DNA of 64,000 bases, taken from the NCBI RefSeq assembly GCF_900100175.1, contig NZ_FNEM01000003.1, forward strand, positions 262,725 to 326,724, written 5' to 3'. Positions 1-11,404 of this stretch are shown here, piece after piece. Source of the DNA: Ferrimonas sediminum (lineage in GTDB: Bacteria > Pseudomonadota > Gammaproteobacteria > Enterobacterales > Shewanellaceae). How positions within the stretch are numbered: the first letter of the stretch is position 1; each line of letters begins with the position of its first letter. The notes below the pieces were generated by a model. The model had not been told where the DNA came from, did not search any database, and saw nothing but the letters and a program-made list of their open reading frames with translations. The position numbers and the translations under genes are program-made.

Positions 1-175
1 CTATCCCCTGGATGTCAGTGCCGCATTCAACGGACACTTCAGCATCAGTGCAATCGCCGGAACTCACACCAATCAAACGCTTCAGGTGCTTGGCTTGAAG
101 GATACCTTCATAGCTAAGACCCCGTTGAGCAGCTCGTTTTGGGTCGAGCGATACCGGAATTTGAACATTCTGCAT
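1..175 (-). CDS. yceD: YceD (DUF177) family protein, N-terminal part, cut by the window edge
   Basis: Reading leftwards from the ATG at 175, the first 58 codons begin MQNVQIPVSLDPKRAAQ, which matches the start of the YceD/DUF177 family. YceD normally precedes rpmF (ribosomal protein L32) and the plsX-fab genes and has been linked to 23S rRNA maturation. The divergent maf/yceF gene next door is the usual neighbour in gammaproteobacteria and supports the call. The C-terminal half and any rpmF lie outside the window. There is no clear Shine-Dalgarno just before the ATG, but the start agrees with the family N-terminus. Confidence 0.85.
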   Translation of the reverse strand, partial: MQNVQIPVSLDPKRAAQRGLSYEGILQAKHLKRLIGVSSGDCTDAEVSVECGTDIQGI

Positions 176-562
176 AGGGCGCGCAGTTTATAGATTGAGT
201 TCCACAGAGTCAAAGAATATTTTAGACCCTGAGTTCCCATCTGAACACGCTGTAATCAGCGCCCTGCCTTAGTCTACTCACCACATCGACATCACCACAA
301 CCACGGTGATTCCACTGACGCTCCCCTATCCCCTGATTTACCGCGCCGTCATCCCGCCCTTGGTGGTTTGCCAACACCGTTCACAAACCCGGCAAAACGC
401 CCTGTCAGAATCCAATTCTGAAGAATTTGTGACCCTTTTTCGCCGAAGTTTGCCTCGAGATTGAACCAGATCAAAAACCCGCCAACCCCCCTTATGGTGA
501 TTTCGAATCTCATCTGCTAGTCTTGCGGCCTGAAAATTTGTATCAACTTTTGAAGTGTCATC
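176..562. other. yceD-maf divergent intergenic region
   Basis: This 387-base stretch has no convincing gene. It should hold the divergent promoters of yceD (leftward) and maf (rightward). On the minus strand a -35-like TTGACT (208-213) and a -10-like TAAACT (185-190) lie 17 bases apart, but transcription would then begin almost on the yceD ATG, so this is only a candidate. An FNR-like palindrome at 461-474 is listed separately. Confidence 0.5.
461..474. promoter_or_regulatory. Candidate FNR/EtrA-type binding site upstream of maf
   Basis: TTGAACCAGATCAA matches the FNR consensus TTGAT-N4-ATCAA at nine of ten defined positions. A -10-like TATGGT lies at 493-498, so the palindrome would sit near -41.5 of a transcript starting at about 505, a usual activator position. 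Single-site matches to short palindromes occur by chance, and maf is not a classical FNR target, so this is tentative. Confidence 0.25.
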
Positions 563-1168
563 ATGAAAAAGCCGCTTATCCTTGGCTCCACCTCACCTTT
601 TCGACGTCAGATTCTCGAAAAACTGAATCTCCCTTTCCGTTGTGAAAAGCCTGAGGTCGATGAAACCCCACTGGACGATGAAACCGCCTATCAACTGGTA
701 ATGCGTCTGGCCGAAGCGAAAGCCCGTGCCGCCGGCCAGAGCCACGACGATGCCTGGGTCATCGGTTCCGACCAGGTTGCCGTGATCGACGATGAGATTC
801 TGGGAAAGCCCGGAACCCACGACAACGCCGTCGAGCAACTGCAGGCCGCCAGTGGTAAAAAAGTCACCTTCTATACCAGCCTGTGTCTGCTGAACACCGA
901 TACCGGTGAAAGTCAGGTGGATGTCGAGACCTTCAAGGTCTACTTCAAGAACCTCAGCCTGAAGCAGATTGACGCCTACCTGAAAGCCGAACAGCCTTAC
1001 AACTGTGCTGGCAGCTTCAAGAGCGAAGGCCTGGGTATCGCCCTGTTTGACCGTCTCAGCGGCCGCGATCCCAACACCCTGATGGGTCTACCGCTCATTC
1101 GCCTGACCGAAATGCTGCAAGCGGAAGGGTTCGACGTACTGCGCGCCCAGGCGGATCTTGCCTCCTGA
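563..1168 (+). CDS. yceF: Maf-family nucleotide pyrophosphatase, YceF type
   Basis: A 201-residue cytoplasmic house-cleaning enzyme that hydrolyses non-canonical nucleoside triphosphates. The YceF subgroup is known to prefer 7-methyl-GTP. The Maf signature is visible at the N-terminus (LGSTSPFRRQIL, residues 7-18), followed by the conserved acidic PEVDE (about 30-34) and the GSDQV motif (about 68-72) carrying the catalytic aspartate. Length is typical of the family (about 190-200). It lies divergently from yceD, as in many gammaproteobacteria, which favours YceF over the paralogue YhdE. A 13-bp inverted repeat follows the stop codon. Confidence 0.93.
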   Translation: MKKPLILGSTSPFRRQILEKLNLPFRCEKPEVDETPLDDETAYQLVMRLAEAKARAAGQSHDDAWVIGSDQVAVIDDEILGKPGTHDNAVEQLQAASGKKVTFYTSLCLLNTDTGESQVDVETFKVYFKNLSLKQIDAYLKAEQPYNCAGSFKSEGLGIALFDRLSGRDPNTLMGLPLIRLTEMLQAEGFDVLRAQADLAS

Positions 1169-1180
1169 ATGCAGTCATGA

Positions 1181-1219
1181 TAAACCTGTTCTGGTCAACT
1201 TTTGGTCAGAACAGGTTTA
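1181..1219. repeat. Perfect 13-bp inverted repeat between maf and the DUF962 gene
   Basis: TAAACCTGTTCTG (1181-1193) and its exact reverse complement CAGAACAGGTTTA (1207-1219) flank a 13-base loop. No T-run follows, so it is not a standard Rho-independent terminator. The right arm ends on the A of the preferred DUF962 start codon, so in mRNA the structure could mask that start. It could also be an operator. Confidence 0.6.
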
Positions 1220-1566
1220 TGGAACAGCGATTCACCTCATTTCAGGAGTTCTACCCCTACTATCTAGGGGAGCACCAAGACCGCCGCTGCCGCGTGCTGC
1301 ACTATATCGGCTCTACGCTGGTGCTGCTGACTGCCGGGATTGCCGTGGCCTCCGGCCAACTGCTGCTGCTGCTGCTGCTGCCGGTAATTGGTTATGGCTT
1401 TGCCTGGGCCGGTCACTTTGGCTTCGAAAAGAACCGCCCGGCCACCTTTACCTACCCCTTTTACAGCCTGCTGGCGGACTGGGTGATGCTCAAAGACGCC
1501 ATTACCGGCGAACTGGCACCCAAGCTCAAGCAACTGCAGGCCCCCAAACACAAGCCAGTTCGGTGA
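1219..1566 (+). CDS. DUF962 / Mpo1-like small membrane protein
   Basis: A 115-residue integral membrane protein. The N-terminal FTSFQEFYPYYLGEH, the LHYIG segment and the later GHFGFEKNRPATF are hallmark blocks of DUF962 (YGL010w/Mpo1-like). The yeast member Mpo1 is a dioxygenase in 2-hydroxy fatty acid oxidation, and the conserved His residues fit metal binding, but the bacterial role is unproven. Two hydrophobic segments are visible at about residues 25-60. I place the start at ATG 1219 because the family usually starts a few residues before F-x-S-F-x-E-F-Y. An in-frame ATG at 1177 would add 14 unrelated residues and overlap the hairpin. Confidence 0.8.
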   Translation: MEQRFTSFQEFYPYYLGEHQDRRCRVLHYIGSTLVLLTAGIAVASGQLLLLLLLPVIGYGFAWAGHFGFEKNRPATFTYPFYSLLADWVMLKDAITGELAPKLKQLQAPKHKPVR

Positions 1567-1701
1567 AACCGCAGTGACTGCGTTTCAAGCCGAAAACCGG
1601 GTTCGCGGGTCGGCTCGCAACCACACCACTGACGCTACCCTCGCCCACGGACGATAGGATACACTGGCGCCCTTCCCGAACTGCACGTACCTGAAATTAC
1701 C

Positions 1702-2598
1702 ATGAGCCAAGCACGGATTGGCAATGCCCTGGCGGCGTTGTCTTTTGTTCTGTGGGGCATTCTGCCCCTGTACTACCACTTTCTTCCCCAGGCCAACATG
1801 AATGAGTTGCTGGCGATCCGCATCATCACCTCGGTGCCGGTGATGCTGCTGCTGATTCGGTTGCTGAGCCGCAAGCCGATGTCGCTGGCGGCAGTGGTGG
1901 CCGATCGGCGCTCGCTGGGGTTATGCCTGCTTGCCTCACTGCTGATGTGCGTCTCCTGGTACAGCTTTACCTACGCCCTCACCCATGGGCAGGTACTGGC
2001 GGCCAGCCTGGGATTTTTCATCAATCCGCTGATTGCCATCGCCCTGGGAGTGATGTTTCAAAACGACCGGCTGTCACCGGCGCAGTGCCTTGCGGTGGTG
2101 CTGGCCACCGCCGGTATCGGCTATCAAGTCTATCAATATGGCGAGCTGCCGTGGATCTCTCTGCTCATGGGCAGCTTTTTTGCTCTGTACGGGCTGGTGA
2201 AAAAGTACATCCGCTTCGATTCCCTGACCTCGGTGGCGGTGGAAGCGGTGCTATTAACCCCGCCTGCACTGGCGTTCCTGCTGTACGCCCAGGCCACCTC
2301 GGGGCTGTCCTCCCTCGGCGGCAGTGGCAGCACCCTGCTGCTGTATCTCGGTGCCGGCCCCATTACCCTGGCGCCCCTTATCCTGTTTACCCTGGCCATC
2401 AACCGCACCTCTCTGACCATGGTGGGATTGATGCAGTACATCGAACCCAGCTTGCAGTTCCTGCTGGCCACCGTCCTGTTTGCCGAGGTGTTTGACCAGG
2501 TCAAGGCCGTGACCTTTGGCCTGATCTGGCTGGGGCTGTTGCTGTGCTCGGTCGAAGCACTGACCCAACAGCGGCGAAGACGGCGGTTGGCCCCCTAG
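1702..2598 (+). CDS. rarD: RarD-like EamA-family permease (copy 1)
   Basis: A 298-residue inner-membrane protein with about ten hydrophobic segments arranged as two EamA/DMT repeats. The N-terminus (ALSFVLWGILPLYYH) and the central WYSFTYALTHGQVLAASLGF are typical of RarD. RarD proteins are presumed drug/metabolite exporters; the name comes from a chloramphenicol-sensitivity phenotype in Pseudomonas and the substrate is unknown. The C-terminus is strongly basic (QQRRRRRLAP). A second divergent copy follows directly, probably from an old duplication. No strong Shine-Dalgarno is visible before the ATG. Confidence 0.85.
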   Translation: MSQARIGNALAALSFVLWGILPLYYHFLPQANMNELLAIRIITSVPVMLLLIRLLSRKPMSLAAVVADRRSLGLCLLASLLMCVSWYSFTYALTHGQVLAASLGFFINPLIAIALGVMFQNDRLSPAQCLAVVLATAGIGYQVYQYGELPWISLLMGSFFALYGLVKKYIRFDSLTSVAVEAVLLTPPALAFLLYAQATSGLSSLGGSGSTLLLYLGAGPITLAPLILFTLAINRTSLTMVGLMQYIEPSLQFLLATVLFAEVFDQVKAVTFGLIWLGLLLCSVEALTQQRRRRRLAP

Positions 2599-2715
2599 AC
2601 CGCCGCCACTATCAACCTAATCCATGGATGGGGTTCAAAGTTTTTCCATCACAGTGCCCGCCTGGGCGGCTGGAGTGATAGGGTTTACCGATCGCCGTCC
2701 CAAGGAGTGGATTTC

Positions 2716-3612
2716 ATGTTCCCCAAGCTGGCACTGTTGGTGGCCTTCAGCATCTTCGGTCTGATGCCGCTGTATCTGCCGCTGATGCCCGGTGCCGATG
2801 TGGTAGAGCTCATCAGTCTGCGCATCGTAATGAGCGCCGTGCTGTTGCTGTCGCTGATGCAGTGGCAGGGCCAAAGCCAGCGAATCCTTTACGCCTGCCG
2901 CCATAACCGGCCGGCGCTGCTGCGCTGCGCCCTGGCGGCACCGCTGCTGGGGGTCGGGGGCATGCTCTCCACCTGGGCCTTCAGCCACAACCAGATTCTG
3001 GCAGCCAGCATGGGGCAGTTTCTGTCACCATTGCTGTCGATGGTGCTGGCGGTAGTGGTGTTTCGCGACTGCCTTAACCGCATTCAGATGCTGGCGCTGA
3101 TGCTGGCAACGGTCGCGGTGGTGATTCAGTTCCACAGCCATGCCGACAGCATCATTCTGGCCCTGGTACTTGGCGGCCTGTTCGCCGCCTACGGCGCCCT
3201 GAAAAAGCAGGTGCAGCTGGACACCCTGACCTCGCTGTCACTGGAGCAACTGGTGGTGCTGCCGCCGGCACTGCTGTATCTGGGCTACCTGTGGCTTAAC
3301 GGCGATTCGGTTCTGCAGCAGGGTGATGGTGCCCGAATCGCCTACCACCTGGGTTTCGGTATCTTGATTCTGACCGCGGTCATTCTGGTCAACTACGCGG
3401 TAAAACGGATCAGTTTCTGCCATTTCAGTTTGATGCAGTATTACGACCCCAGCCTGCAGTTTCTCCTGGCGGTATGGGTCTTCGACGAGGCCTGCCACCC
3501 CAATCGCTTACTGGGCTTTATACTGATATGGGGAGGGCTGGCTGCCGTTATCGGCACCGAGCTGTGGCGGCGGCACCGGCGCCCGTCTATGGCCACCACA
3601 CCACCGAGTTAG
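2716..3612 (+). CDS. RarD-like EamA-family permease (copy 2)
   Basis: A 298-residue membrane protein with the same ten-segment EamA architecture as its upstream neighbour. Shared blocks include the early FGLMPLYLPLMPGADVVELISLR, the Gly-rich segment around AAYGALKKQVQLDTLTS and the late LMQYYDPSLQFLLA. It is more divergent from classical RarD, so the substrate may differ. The reading frame opens at a GTG at 2707, but AAGGAG at 2702-2707 lies eight bases before ATG 2716, so the ATG is the better start. No terminator separates the two permeases and co-transcription is possible. Confidence 0.8.
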   Translation: MFPKLALLVAFSIFGLMPLYLPLMPGADVVELISLRIVMSAVLLLSLMQWQGQSQRILYACRHNRPALLRCALAAPLLGVGGMLSTWAFSHNQILAASMGQFLSPLLSMVLAVVVFRDCLNRIQMLALMLATVAVVIQFHSHADSIILALVLGGLFAAYGALKKQVQLDTLTSLSLEQLVVLPPALLYLGYLWLNGDSVLQQGDGARIAYHLGFGILILTAVILVNYAVKRISFCHFSLMQYYDPSLQFLLAVWVFDEACHPNRLLGFILIWGGLAAVIGTELWRRHRRPSMATTPPS

Positions 3613-3776
3613 CAAACTCACCAACAGTTGGTCAATTGCCGCAACATCTTGTTAACCCCACCAAAATTTCAACATGAAAATCACATAACCCATTGATTTA
3701 GAAAGCCTCAAAACTTTGGCACAGAGCCTGCATTGCCGTTGCTAACGTACGACTTAAGCAACCAAGGAACTGTGCT

Positions 3777-4865
3777 ATGAATTGCCGCCTGTCTGTGACT
3801 GCCCTGTCTCTGATTCTCATCCTGACCGCCTGTGGCCAGGCTCCCGCCAATGACACCGGCGCCGACACCCCCGAAACGGCCCAGACCAGCGAAACCGACC
3901 AAAGCATCGTCACTCTGCCGGTGGAGACCCGGAATGTGGTCAGCGGCACCGTCGCCTCCTACTACAGCTCCACCGCCATCCTGGAAGCTCCGGAAGAGGC
4001 GATGGTGGTCAGCCGGGTGCCCGGCATCATTACCCACATCGCCGTCGAAGAGGGAGACAAGGTGGTTGCCGGTCAGTTGCTGGCCAGCATCGAGTCCGAG
4101 CGCTACCGCTACAACCTCAACAAGGCCCAGGCCGAGCTGGACGTCATCGACCAGGAGCTGAACCGTCTGAAAAAAATCGCCAACAAACAGCTGGTGAGCG
4201 AAGAGACCATGGCCAAACTGGAGTTCCGGCGCCTGTCGGCTATCGCCGATAGGGATCTGGCGGCACTGCAGCTGAAAGAGTCCAGGGCAGTGGCCCCCTT
4301 CGACGGCGTGGTCGCCAAACGTCTAGTCAAGCGGGGCAACATGGCCGAGCAATATAAAGAGCTGTTCTATGTGGTACGCCAGGATGAGCTGCATGGCATT
4401 TTATACCTGCCGGAGCAGGAACTCAGCCAGGTACGCAAGGGCCAACTGGCGCAGTTGATTCTCGGGGCCAACGACCAGCGCTTCGAGGCTCGGGTAGAGC
4501 GCATCAGCCCCATCGTCGACAGCAACACCGGTACCTTCAAGGTCACCCTGACGGTCCCCAATGACCAGGGACAATTGAAGGCCGGCATGTTCGCCAAGGC
4601 CAAACTCAAATACGACAGCCATGACAACGCCCTGGTGATTCCGAGAACCGCGCTGCTGCGACAGGATCAGGGCCATGCGGTGTATGTGGTGGAAGAGGGC
4701 AAAGCCCGCCGTCGTCAGGTCGAACTGGGGTTTGAGGACGAAGGCCGCGTAGAGATTCTGTCCGGCCTGAGCCTGCAGGACAAAGTGGTGGTTCGCGGTC
4801 AGCATCAACTGAAAGAGGACGCCCACGTCGAAGTGATCGAGCCTCTGCAACTGGCCCAGCGCTAA
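3777..4865 (+). CDS. RND efflux periplasmic adaptor (membrane fusion) lipoprotein
   Basis: A 362-residue adaptor linking the inner-membrane RND pumps encoded downstream to an outer-membrane channel. The signal peptide ends in a lipobox, LTAC, with the acylated cysteine at residue 19, so the protein is membrane-anchored in the periplasm. A split lipoyl/barrel-sandwich fold is visible (VSRVPGIITHIAVEEGDKVV before the hairpin, AVAPFDGVVAKRLVKRGN after it) around a coiled-coil hairpin of about 60 residues. A beta-barrel and membrane-proximal domain follow (AGMFAKAKL, VIPRTALL). It is the first gene of the operon, 12 bases before the first pump. Confidence 0.92.
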   Translation: MNCRLSVTALSLILILTACGQAPANDTGADTPETAQTSETDQSIVTLPVETRNVVSGTVASYYSSTAILEAPEEAMVVSRVPGIITHIAVEEGDKVVAGQLLASIESERYRYNLNKAQAELDVIDQELNRLKKIANKQLVSEETMAKLEFRRLSAIADRDLAALQLKESRAVAPFDGVVAKRLVKRGNMAEQYKELFYVVRQDELHGILYLPEQELSQVRKGQLAQLILGANDQRFEARVERISPIVDSNTGTFKVTLTVPNDQGQLKAGMFAKAKLKYDSHDNALVIPRTALLRQDQGHAVYVVEEGKARRRQVELGFEDEGRVEILSGLSLQDKVVVRGQHQLKEDAHVEVIEPLQLAQR

Positions 4866-4877
4866 GGGTTCGACATT

Positions 4878-8094
<3,217 letters not shown>

Positions 8095-8105
<11 letters not shown>

Positions 8106-11100
8106 TCTGACCGCTCTGGCCTTACGGCGGCCGGTGACCGTCTCCATGGCCTTCATTGCCATGTTGCTGATGGGCATCGTCTCCAGCCGCTTGCTGCCAC
8201 TGGAGATGTTTCCCGGTCTCGACATTCCCGAGATCATGGTGGAGGTGCCCTATCAGGGTGCCTCTCCCCAGGAGGTGGAGCGCAGCATCACCTCGGTGCT
8301 GGAGGAGTCGCTGGCGACCCTCAGCGACGTCAAGGCGATGCGCTCCACCTCCACCGAGAATGGCGCCTTTATTCAACTGGAGTTTGACTGGGGCAGCAGC
8401 CTGGCCACCAAAACCGTGGAAGCCCGCGAACGGCTGGATTCGGTGCGCCACCTGTTGCCCGAAGACGTAGAGCGGGTGCTGCTGCGCCAGTTCTCCACCG
8501 CCGACATGCCCATCTACACCCTGAGGATCTCCTCCGAGCGGGATCTCAGCGGTGCCTATGATCTGCTGGAAAAGCAGCTGAAACGGCCACTGGAACGCCT
8601 GCCCGGGGTTTCACAAGTCACCCTGTATGGCGTCGACAAACAGCGCATCGAGATTCGCATCGACCCGGACCGGCTCACCGCCAGTGGCGTGCCCGCCTCG
8701 GTGCTGCAGCAGCGCTTGAACCAGGAAAACTTTGTCATCAGCGGCGGCAACCTGCGTACCCAGCAAACCCTGTGGCAGTTGTCGCCCAAAGGGGAGTTTC
8801 GCAGCCTCGACGAGATCAAGCAGCTGATCCTGGCCCCCAACATCCGCCTCGGGGATGTGGCCAGCATCGACTACACCCTGCCGGAGCGCATCGATGGCCG
8901 CCACCTCAACCGGGCCTACGCCATCGGCCTGGACATCTTTAAGGAGTCCGGCGCCAACCTGGTGGAGGTCGCCGCCCGGGTGACCAAAGTCATCGACGCC
9001 ACCAATGCCAACCCGCAGTTTCGCGGCATCGAACTGTTCTCCATGGACGATCAGGCCAAAGGGGTCAAAAACTCACTGCATGATCTGCTGATGGCCGGCC
9101 TGGTGGGGGCGGCGCTGTCGTTCGGCGTGCTGTTCCTGTTCCTGCGTAACGTCGCCATGACCCTGGTAATCGTGGTATCGGTGCCGATCTCCATCGCCAT
9201 TACCCTGGCCGCCATGTACCTGATGGGCTACACCCTCAACATCCTGTCGATGATGGGGCTGCTGCTGGCGGTGGGCATGCTCATCGACAACTCGGTGGTG
9301 GTCACCGAGTCGGTGCTGCAGGCCCAGGAGCACAGCGACGATGGCGACCGTCACCGGGCGATACTCGATGGCGTCAACAAGGTGGCCCTGGCGGTACTGG
9401 CGGGCACCCTGACCACCATCATTGTATTTCTGCCCAACATCTTCGGGGTCAAGGTGCAGATGACCATGTTTTTGGAACACGTCGCCATCGCCATCTGCAT
9501 CTCGCTGCTGGCGTCACTGCTGCTGGCCAAAACCCTGCTGCCGCTGCTGCTGTCACGGCTAAGCCGCATTCGCCTAGGCTCCCATGGCGAACCCAGGGGC
9601 CAGCGCCACTATCAACGCGCCCTGAGCTGGTGTCTGAACTGGCCCAAAACCACCGGTCTTATCACCCTGGTGATCCTGGCCAGTACCGCTCTGCCGATCA
9701 GCCAGGTCAACATGGCCGACGACGACGATGCCCAGGACCGGCTCTATCTGCGTTACCACCTTGAAGGACAGCACGCCCTGGCCGTGACCGAGGGGATGGT
9801 GAACCGGGTGGAAGCCTACCTGTATGACCATCAGCAACAGCTGGGGTTTGACAGTGTCTACAGCTACTACGCCACCGACAACGTCACCACCACGCTGATC
9901 ATGAAGGAAACCCTGCCGGCAGACATTGAGACCATCAAGCAGACCATTCGCGACGAGATGCCGAAACTCACCGACGCCAACCCGGAATTTGGCTGGAATG
10001 GCGGCAACAACGCCGGCATGCGGGTCACCCTCACCGGACGCTCCACCACGGTGCTGATGGAGTTGGCCGACCAGCTGGTGCCACTGTTCCAGGAGATAGA
10101 CGGCCTGGAGGATGTGCGCTCCGACGTCAGCAGTGGCCAGTATGAACTTCAGGTGCAGTTCGACCGCCAGCAACTGTCGCGGCTCGGCATCGATATCGCC
10201 GACGCGGCTCAGACCGTGGCACTGGCCGTCAGGGGGGATAACCTGCGCTCCTTCCGCCACGACCCCAGTGGCGAAGTGCAGATTTTCCTGGCCTGGGACA
10301 AGCAGTGGCACCAGTCACTGCAGCAGCTGAAACAGCTGCCACTGGCTCGACATGAGAACCGGGTCTATACCCTGGAGATGCTGGCCCGCATCACCCTGAT
10401 GCCCAGACTGCAGGAGATTAAGCACTACAATCGCCAGACCGCCCTGACCATCGGCGGCAACGTCGAGGACAGCTCCCTGGATGAAGCCAAAGCCGCCCTG
10501 ACCCAGGTACTGGACTCCCTCCACTGGCCGGCGGGATACGACTATCAGTTTGGCGGCGGATTCCGCCAGCAGGAGGACGACCAGGCGGTGATGATCACCA
10601 ACATGCTGCTGGCCATCGCCATGATCTACATTGTGATGGCGGCGTTGTTTGAGTCGTTGCTGCTGCCCACGGCGGTGATCTCCTCAATCCTGTTCTCCAT
10701 CACCGGGGTGTTCTGGACCTTCTTTATCCTCGGTCAGGAGATGTCGATGATGGCGATGATCGGCATCCTGATCCTGATGGGCGTGGTGGTCAACAACGGC
10801 ATCGTGCTGGTGGATCAGATCAATCAGCGTGAACCGGACATCGACAAGCTGAAACAGGCCATTGTCGACGCCGCCGGGTCGCGGCTGCGGCCGGTGCTGA
10901 TGACGGTGGCCACCACGGTGCTGGGCCTGGTTCCGCTGGCCCTGAACGATACCCGGCTGGCCGGCGGCGGTCCCTCCTACACCCCGATGGCGCTGGCGAT
11001 CATCGGCGGGTTGCTGTTCTCCACCGTCACCAGCCTGTTCCTGGTGCCTTACTGTTACCTGCTGCTGACGAGAATGCGCCATTTCTATGCGCAGAAGAGC

Positions 11101-11148
11101 GCTCGCATCAAACAGTGGAGCGACGGCGCCCTGCCCAAGTGGTTGTAA
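8095..11148 (+). CDS. RND efflux transporter, second pump subunit
   Basis: A 1017-residue AcrB/HAE1-family pump. The N-terminus (LALRRPVTVSMAFIAML) leads into the porter domain (VEVPYQGASPQEVERSI), and transmembrane helix 4 carries GMLIDNSVVV with the proton-relay Asp at about residue 398. The C-terminal repeat has GVVVNNGIVLVDQIN and the GSRLRPVLMT block. The reading frame extends up to a TTG at 8077, but GGAGG at 8084-8088 lies six bases before ATG 8095, which fixes the start inside the end of the first pump gene. It is probably the last gene of a three-gene operon, because a strong terminator follows at 11201. No outer-membrane TolC-type gene is present in the window. Confidence 0.93.
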
Positions 11149-11200
11149 GTCACCAATCTGTTGTTGTATCCCGATGGCCAGTCGTTCCCCTGGCCAGTTT

Positions 11201-11227
11201 GGAGAGGCCAACGCCTCTCCTTTTTTT
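11201..11227 (+). terminator. Rho-independent terminator of the RND operon
   Basis: An 8-bp stem GGAGAGGC/GCCTCTCC with a CAAC loop is followed directly by seven T residues. It lies about 50 bases after the stop codon of the second pump gene. Confidence 0.9.
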
Positions 11228-11404
11228 ATTCTCCCTTAATGATACTGAAAAATGATTTTAAGCCACTGTTTGGTCAATAAAAATCACAAAGACCATTAGA
11301 ACAGTCCGCGCTGATTTATCGCGTTTGATTCTAATTCCACAAAAATGGAAATGTTAACCTTGCCGCCATTGATATTACCAATAGTTATAAAAAGGCATTT
11401 CCTT

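Noticed and set aside
1158-1577. 139-codon open frame on the plus strand
   Set aside because: Overlaps the DUF962 gene in another frame; the DUF962 frame has family motifs and this one does not.
11235-11275. Possible Fur box before the TonB-dependent receptor gene
   Set aside because: An A/T-rich stretch with a partial match to GATAATGATAATCATTATC, but too few matching positions to support iron control.
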